Source of the DNA: Vandiemenella viatica
Lineage: Eukaryota > Arthropoda > Insecta > Orthoptera > Morabidae
Assembly (NCBI GenBank): GCA_031002005.1
Contig: JARYHS010008074.1
Span: 279,249,930-279,313,929 of the forward strand
DNA length: 64,000 nt
Direction: 5' to 3'
Shown piece by piece: positions 57,601 to 64,000 of this stretch. The notes below the pieces were generated by a model. That model saw only the letters and a list, made by a program, of their open reading frames with translations. It ran no database searches and had not been told where the DNA came from. The stretch's first letter is position 1, and the number at the start of each line of letters is the position of its first letter. Position numbers and translations under genes: made by a program.

Positions 57601-58134
57601 CTGTTCTGATAGAAATGGAGGAAAGTTCAGAAGCGGTGTATACATAGACATTTTTGCAGTCTTTTTAAGTTTTCATATTCCTAAGACTTCAAGGGTGATA
57701 CATGACAAAAATAGAAACAGATCAGATTAAAAGCTGATATCCGGTTTTGTAAGTAAATTACTATATGGACTTGCGTGAAAAGTAGTTACTGTAAAGTGTA
57801 TTGAGATTAAATATTTGAGACAGTTCAGAAATTTCAGGTAAAATGATTAAGACTCTAAGTGTTAACACGAGGAATAGAATTCATACATGTATTATTTTTA
57901 TATTTTGAGCAAATATTACGTTGTTGTATAACAGTAAAAAATATAACACTATTGGAAATATTCAAATTTAACATCAAAATAAAAATTTTAAAACTGCAAT
58001 CAAATTCGGGTGATTTAAACGCTGCCATTTTGGCCCGCTGTCACCATGACGTCAGTGTCCGTTAGTACACTGACATATTGTATATTGTGTAGTGTTATAT
58101 CTCAAAATATTTATGGTTTACTACTAATTTCGAT
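54698..58134. other. A+T-rich stretch with one GC-rich island
   Basis: 55860-56015 is GC-rich and open on both strands without a motif. Nothing else recognised. Confidence 0.5.
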
Positions 58135-58345
58135 ATGGAAGGAGGTCGAAAACCATCTTATAAATATTGTATTATACCTATGAGCAAAAATACGATACGA
58201 AATGCACCTGATAAAGTGTACATTCATGTCCTGAGAGATGCTATTGTAAAAAAAGTGGTGTAATGCTATGAGAAGAGATAAACTATCTTCAACTAGTTGT
58301 TTATATTGTTGTGAAGATCATTTTAATGAAGTTCATAGTGTTTAA
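58135..58345 (+). pseudogene. Broken THAP domain fragment
   Basis: ATG at 58135 opens MEGGRKPSYKYCIIPMSKNT, continuing RNAPDKVYIHVLRDAIVKK. A shift of frame near the A-run at 58250 then restores WCNAMRRDKLSSTSCLYCCE and DHFN. The order C..(M/S)KNT, PDK-hydrophobic-HVP-like, W-x-x-A-x-R, then CCEDHF matches a compact THAP domain of transposase type (C..C, then C-x2-H at CCEDH). The second zinc cysteine of the first pair is Ser here (MSKNT) and the reading frame is broken, so the domain is dead as written. A TAA follows at 58343-58345. It is a different THAP subtype from the exon at 24267. Confidence 0.65.
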
Positions 58346-59082
58346 TTTCATTATGTTACATTTGTTTAAATACATAACAATTCGTTACCTATTTAAACTG
58401 TAATAATAATTTAATTTATAAAAGTGTATAAAACTATATTTTTCAAATCATTTCATATTCACGCTTAAGCCAAAGTAAGTACAAACCTTTTTAAAGCCCA
58501 CCATGGAGACCATCAGATATGTTAAGAACGGATTTCAATCTCCTGCATATATTTTGAAGGGTTTATGCCCATGGTTCCATCGTTTCTTCAAATGCGCTAT
58601 CGCAATAATAAAAGTCTTTTAACCACCAAAAGTTGACACAGATCGTCAAGAGCCAGCGCACTGTAGATGGTAAGATGTAAGTTCCTCCATTTTCTGACCC
58701 GGCTTCATATCTCCGCATTTTCAGAAAATGTTGAGATTGAATGTTTTATTTTATTTCAACTTCATTTACACACATTTATAATATTTAAAACAAATTATAT
58801 TACTTCCAGCAGATACAGAAAATGTAATTTGGACCAATATATTAACAACGACTTCGTAATATGCCTCGCCCGTAGCCAATGAGATTTTGTTAGGAGACGA
58901 AACCACCCTGTTTTCTTCACGCATATTATTTTGTTTTCAACCATTTACATGTCACCACTGCACGGAATAAAACTCATGGATTGTAGAAAAAAAATAAAAA
59001 CGACTTAATGGATGTTATGCATTTTATTTAAAATACCTCTTGACGACATACAATAATAGAAACGACGAAAATGAAATATTTA

Positions 59083-60607
59083 TCTCGTATATTTCTTCTG
59101 TCCGTGTGTATGTCACTGAACTCCACCTAAACGGCTGGACTGATTTTTATGAAATTTTGTATATGTGATTAAGTTGATTCGAGAATGATTTATATTCACA
59201 ATTTGATTTGAAAAAGCCCAGACCTCTCCCTTTTACCCCTCTCCATCTAATTTCCAATTATCATTATAGAAACTCACATTTTTTATCAGATTTCGATAAA
59301 ACTTTGCATACGTATACTTTAAAACAAGGAGAAAAATAATGACTACAATTGGTTTTCAAAAACCAACCCCTCTCCCCCTTTCCACCCCCTTAATTTTTGT
59401 CAATGTTCTTTATACAAAGCTACAATGGATACCGTTTAAACGATCACCATGAAAGTTGGCGCATACATTTATTTTTTCATGGAGAACGTTTCTGACAAAA
59501 CAAAAATAAAAAATCCACCCCCTTGCCTCCTTTACACCCTTTTTATACAAATTCACAGTTTTTATCCTATTTAAACGGAACTTTTCATACTTATAATTTA
59601 AAATAAAAAGAAAAATACTGTCAAATTCTTGTTTTCAAAACCAAACCCCTCTCCTCATTTACACCTCATTAATTTTTGTCAATGTTCTTTACACAAATCT
59701 ACACTCGACACCTTTTGACCGATCACCACGAAAGTTGGCAAATATCTGTATTTTTTTCATGCAGAAAGTTTCTTAACAGAAAATTTCAAAAACCCTACCC
59801 TCTCCTCCTATACACCCCATCTATTTTATGTGAACCCATAGTTTTTATCCGATTCCGATAGAACTTCGCAAATATATCATTTAAAACAAAGAGAAAAACC
59901 CAATCTCTCTCCCCCTTTACATCCGTTAATTATTGCCAATGTTCTTAATACAAAGCTACAATTTCTATCCAATTTTGAAGGAATTTTGCAAAAGTATACT
60001 TTAAAACAAGCAGAAAAATACTGTCTACATTAGGTTCACAAAAGCCCAACCACGTTCCACCTTTACCCCCACCGTTTTTGAATTCCAGTATTCGTTATAG
60101 AATTCGACAGTTTTAAATGATATCAAAATAAATCCAGATTTTTAAGTTACGCCAGAATATTCATAAAATAAAAGTTTCGTAATGTTTTAACGTGTACATC
60201 AGTTTCTAGCTTGGACTCCAAGCTTAAACCTTGTGACAACCCATCAAAAATCCCTATTTTCTGCATGATGCTGAAACAAACGGATATATTCGAGATACAC
60301 ATTATTTGTTTGCTATGTATTAATGCGCGGATGGTAGATGTTTTGTTTATCAAGCAGCAACTATAATAGGTGATATGGTTAGGTTGAAATGCAGCCTAGA
60401 CCAAAACGTGAACTGGTATTCTGTATAATAGCATCCAATTCACCCTGTTCTTAGAATTGTTTGAGTATATAAATGTTTAGTTTATTTCTGGAAATGGATG
60501 ATACAAAATTAATGAAAGTTGGTACACATGATTTACATGGAATATATAAAAATAGTGTACTGGTAGATCAGTCCAATAAGACCGAGCAACGCCGGGTACC
60601 CTGATAG
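59083..60607 (+). mobile_element. Helitron-like non-autonomous element carrying an internal tandem array
   Basis: The left end reads A then TCTCGTATATTTC, followed by CTAAACGGCTGGACTGATTT and TATGAAATTTTG, a leader I associate with insect Helitrons. The right end reads GAGCAACGCCGGGTACC then CTGATAG followed by T, close to the usual ...GCCGGGTA..CTAGT terminus. The middle is a tandem array. No coding region is visible. The CTGATAG end departs from strict CTRR, so the boundaries are approximate. Confidence 0.5.
59270..60060 (+). repeat. Tandem array, unit about 280 bp, roughly three copies
   Basis: The motif TTTTTATC-x-GATTTCGATA recurs at about 59280, 59558, 59836 and 59966, each followed by ACTTTAAAACAA and GAGAAAAA. 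A second motif, AATTTTTGTCAATGTTCTTT, recurs at about 59392, 59670 and (diverged) 59928. C-rich CCCCTCTCCCCCTTT blocks separate them. The last unit is truncated. Confidence 0.8.
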
Positions 60608-61653
60608 TATATTAGAAAATAACACCTACTTGAATAGTAAAAGCACCAAAAGAATTAACTTATGGAAGTAGATGAAGTAATAGCCAATAATTAATGACGA
60701 TGTACAAGACAAAAATGTGTACCACACGTATTCCAAAACACATCACCAAGATACAGCAGCTAACTGTAAAGAGAGAAACTGCTTTACCTTTATTGAATCT
60801 CGGGAGCTTGAATTCAAAGGAGTTACTCGAACGGACGGGGTTCTTTTCAGAGTTTGAATCAGTATCTGAAAAGCGCCGTCATTTTACCCATTTTTGTAAT
60901 TCTACAATCTAATAATTTATTATACGTCAATGTATTTCTGCAGCGGTGAACACCCATTTTTTGTAATTCTATAATGTAATAATCTGTTATACGTCAATGA
61001 ATTTCTGCAGTGATTTTAATATTTATTTTCGATGTGTATATGTCAAAAAAAGTTTTATTAATAATCCTGAATCTAAGTGGGATAAATTTCGGAATTTACC
61101 AAGTTTTTTTAATTGTAACACGTATCATTTAGTTTTGAAGTTAATTGAAGAATGTTTCTTTATTATTTATTTATGGTTGAGCTAAATGTGTAGCAGTTCT
61201 ATCAACCAAACACGTTTAGTACATTGAGTGACGTGTTTGCACGGTTGGATAGTTTGAGAAGGAGCAGACAGCACATAATTATAGATCATTTAGGGTTAGT
61301 GACAGTATGAAATTCTGACTTCACCGCCATAGACTCATATAGCACTGCAATAAGTATTAAGACAACGAGCACATTTGATAGTATCACTCACCATTCTCTG
61401 CTCATAATATCATTGATTTAGATTGGCTGTTAGTGATAACGCGCTGTCATCCTGAAAATGGGAAGATAGAACATTCCGGTGTTCCGGAGTTTTGAAAACT
61501 CGTACCCGCGGTGCCAGCCATGCTAAGTACTTGTACATAAACAGCATAACCAAATTCACAACTGCAGAAACTTCTATAACTATCATACTTTGCTTTTAAC
61601 TGTCTTTAATATAGTCAACGCTCTCCGATAAAAAAGCGTAAAATATTTCCTTG

Positions 61654-61693
<40 letters not shown>

Positions 61694-62680
61694 TATAACT
61701 GCTTAACGTCTGCTATAACAACTAGGTCTTTAGAGACGGGTATTTCCTTGTTATAACATTAAAGATTAATTTTCTTTAAACATTGTCGCAGCTGTTAATT
61801 GTGCAAAGTATCAACAGATTAACAACAGGCAAATGATTTACTGTGGAACAGTAACTTAATGAACGGTTCGGAATTCCAATAAAGTTATGAACCATGAGGA
61901 AGAAATAATTTGTTTTAATGCTGTTTTTAGCAGGGTGCAAGTAAATAGTTCGATCATACAGCAACTAATAAGTTTTTAATTAGATGAAAGAAATACATAT
62001 CTGAAAAGGAAATTGAAGGAGGAAGTAATAGCCTTGTGAATTGTGTCACCTGTATTGTGTCCGGAAGAGACTGTTTATCCACAGCGTCCAGTGCGAGTTG
62101 TTTATTAATTCCGATACCCGAACATTTCCGGTTCTCCCGGGGCCGTGCACATTAGTAGATGAAAGAAGTGGCCTGCTTTACCGTTGGGTAATTTCGAGCG
62201 GACTTGGGCTGAATTAAACATGGCTATTTGTTCGCTGGCCATTTGGCTGATTGGAACGTTTTAATTATCTGGAGCCAGCGCTGCCGAGGTACAGAGGCGG
62301 AACTTGAGGCGGGATTCTGCTGGCGCGGAAGAGGCTGCAATCTTGTGGCAGCAGCGCGGCGCTACAACTTCTGCCCTCGGATACGACCAAACTTCAGCCC
62401 CCTCAAAGCCCGCCTTATCGTTACATATTAAGGAACGCCTGCTCGTCTCTTTAAGCTACTCTACCTTTTGCACGGAGTCAATCGACACTAGCAACTTCAT
62501 AATGTTGTCCACAAAAAAATTACGTTTACTATTAAAAAGTATTTAACCATGGCATTGATAACTCAATTTTTCAATTTAAGAAATTCGTTTTTGTATAATG
62601 TTAATGTAATGTACAAACTGTACTCATTTGCATTACACAAATAATTTTGCATGTTAGAACAGTTCCTATAAGTAAACGCC
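60608..62680. other. A+T-rich stretch followed by a GC-rich island
   Basis: 60910-61015 contains a near-duplicate pair (TTATACGTCAATGTATTTCTGC and TTATACGTCAATGAATTTCTGC, offset about 65 bp). 62090-62430 is a non-repetitive GC-rich island. Confidence 0.45.
61658..61691 (+). repeat. (TA)n microsatellite
   Basis: About 17 uninterrupted TA units. Confidence 0.95.
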
Positions 62681-62840
62681 TGAGCGTGGTGGATGGGTGG
62701 TAACGCTCTGGCCTCACATTCGGGTTTCCCAAATCACTCCACGCGAATGTTGCGATGGTTCCTTAAAAAATTGTCTATGGACGAATTCCTTCCCGTTCTT
62801 TTCCCAAAGTCCCTTCTCGTCTCTAATGCTTTCGACAAGG
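62681..62840 (+). repeat. SINE family A copy with internal deletion
   Basis: GAGCGTGGTGGATGGGTGGT then directly CACATTCGGGTTTCCCAAAT, so the B-box segment is lost much as in the copy at 6764. It continues CGAATTCCTTCCCGTTC. Confidence 0.85.
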
Positions 62841-64000
62841 CGAAAATTGGAATGTGAACGACAAAATCGTACAACTAACGAGAAAAGTGAAGTATTTAAG
62901 GTAAGAGACGATTATTTTTCAATAAATTGAGAGAAATAAAATTGGATAGTGTTATCTGATTCTTTGATTACGTGACTAACGATAATGCAGAGAACATTGG
63001 GTGAAGAAAAGTGAAATTTATACTTCATATGACACTTCATGTGAAATAACTTTAGTAAGAATTAGCCACTCTGCTCAAGTAAATCCATTTTAATTTGGGA
63101 GAAGATAGAGGGAAAATTATATTCTTTGGAGAATAGCTGAAGGTTTAAATGTTTTCTGTTACATCGATATATTTCTAAGGGACGCACATAGATATATTTC
63201 TAAGGGACGCATATTTATTATATTAAAATCTTGCATTTTATTTCTCGAGTCTGAGCGAAGTCGTACGTGCGCTAAGACGCTGAGCGGAAATACTGCTATT
63301 AGCTCAGCAGAAATCTAACTCGCTGTCAGAATCGCACGCGTAGCTAAGGTCACTTTGCAGCAAACAACTTCAGCTTTCCCCATTCGTGTCTGATCTGTAA
63401 GAGCGACAAGTTCGGCCTCGGGTCGATGTCGATTGGACCGCCAGTACCCGCCAAGACTCTCGTCTTCTACATGTCGTAGCATAATTACTACAACATACCT
63501 TAATTTGCTGGCATTACGTCGCGTGGAGGCGCAGATGTATTTTTCTTGTGACCAATTACTCAATTTTGCAATAAACATCAAGTCTAACGACTTCAGTATT
63601 TCATTCGGCGAATGCAAAGCCTGTATGGTTCTCCGTTGCCACGAAGCCCACAGATAATACTTTTAGGAGTCAGACAAGCAAAGAATACTAGCGGCGTGGC
63701 GCAAGAAGAATACGTCGCAAATCTTAGCTAATGTGACTGAGTACAGACTATACACACAGCCATCCGACTAAAGAGTCACCATATATTTTACACATGAAAA
63801 TTCATTTTTAGGACACTACTTGTTATTGATAGCCGCTAGAGTGACCGTGATTGTTGATGCGCCCCCACACAGCACTGATGAGACACAACAGGCCAAATTT
63901 CAAACATTGGATCTGACTCAACAGCCATCCTGATGGCGGTTTTTTGCTGTTATTAATGCAAATGCTGGATGGTTCCCAAACTTCACCCAGAAATTACGTG
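62841..64000. other. Unannotated end of window
   Basis: 63250-63480 is GC-balanced with short overlapping frames, none recognised. The 27-bp repeat lies just upstream. Confidence 0.45.
63166..63212 (+). repeat. Short direct repeat of 27-bp unit
   Basis: ATATATTTCTAAGGGACGCA occurs at about 63167 and 63194, separated by CATAG. Confidence 0.85.

Noticed and set aside
1..64000. Known insect microRNAs
   Set aside because: I looked for a few familiar mature sequences (let-7, bantam, miR-1, miR-8, miR-124, miR-184) and saw none; a proper covariance search was not possible.

Overview
This is a stretch of an insect nuclear genome. It is A+T-rich, has eukaryotic splice signals, and is packed with decayed Class I and Class II transposons and tRNA-derived SINEs. 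The very large intron and the mix of repeats fit a big polyneopteran genome such as a grasshopper, locust or cricket, but the sequence alone does not prove the order. Nothing prokaryotic is present: no operons, CRISPR arrays or rRNA genes, and I see no intact tRNA gene.

Host gene content is small. Two exons of one unidentified gene can be supported on the minus strand: an internal exon (35764-35857) and a terminal exon (12747-12893). Their reading frames join exactly across an intron of about 22.9 kb. The frame meets a TAG at 12747-12749, but coding-like sequence continues in frame for 35 more codons to a second TAG. A separate plus-strand exon-like segment (24267-24337) encodes the start of a THAP zinc-finger domain.

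Most of the rest is mobile DNA. 1-12 kb: SINE fragments and a ~165-bp tandem array. 12-36 kb (the intron): several SINE families, a LINE 3' end, a 150-bp tandem array, a hAT-like element (26081-27932), a decayed copy of an uncharacterised multicopy arthropod gene family (29844-30881), and a piggyBac-like element (32397-34680) with a second hAT-like element nested in it. 40-46 kb: a mariner copy split by a SINE and abutted by an RNase H-bearing LINE, then two Penelope-like GIY-YIG fragments forming an inverted repeat, each carrying a hammerhead-ribozyme-like core. 48-51 kb: an internally deleted Helitron with both ends visible, and LINE 3' ends. 51-64 kb: SINEs, a broken THAP domain, and a Helitron-like element with an internal tandem array.

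Between these lie A+T-rich stretches and a set of short GC-rich islands of unknown role, one holding a strong RFX X-box-like palindrome. The genes here do not form a pathway; the window is one gene's long intron(s) and flank serving as host to layered transposon insertions.
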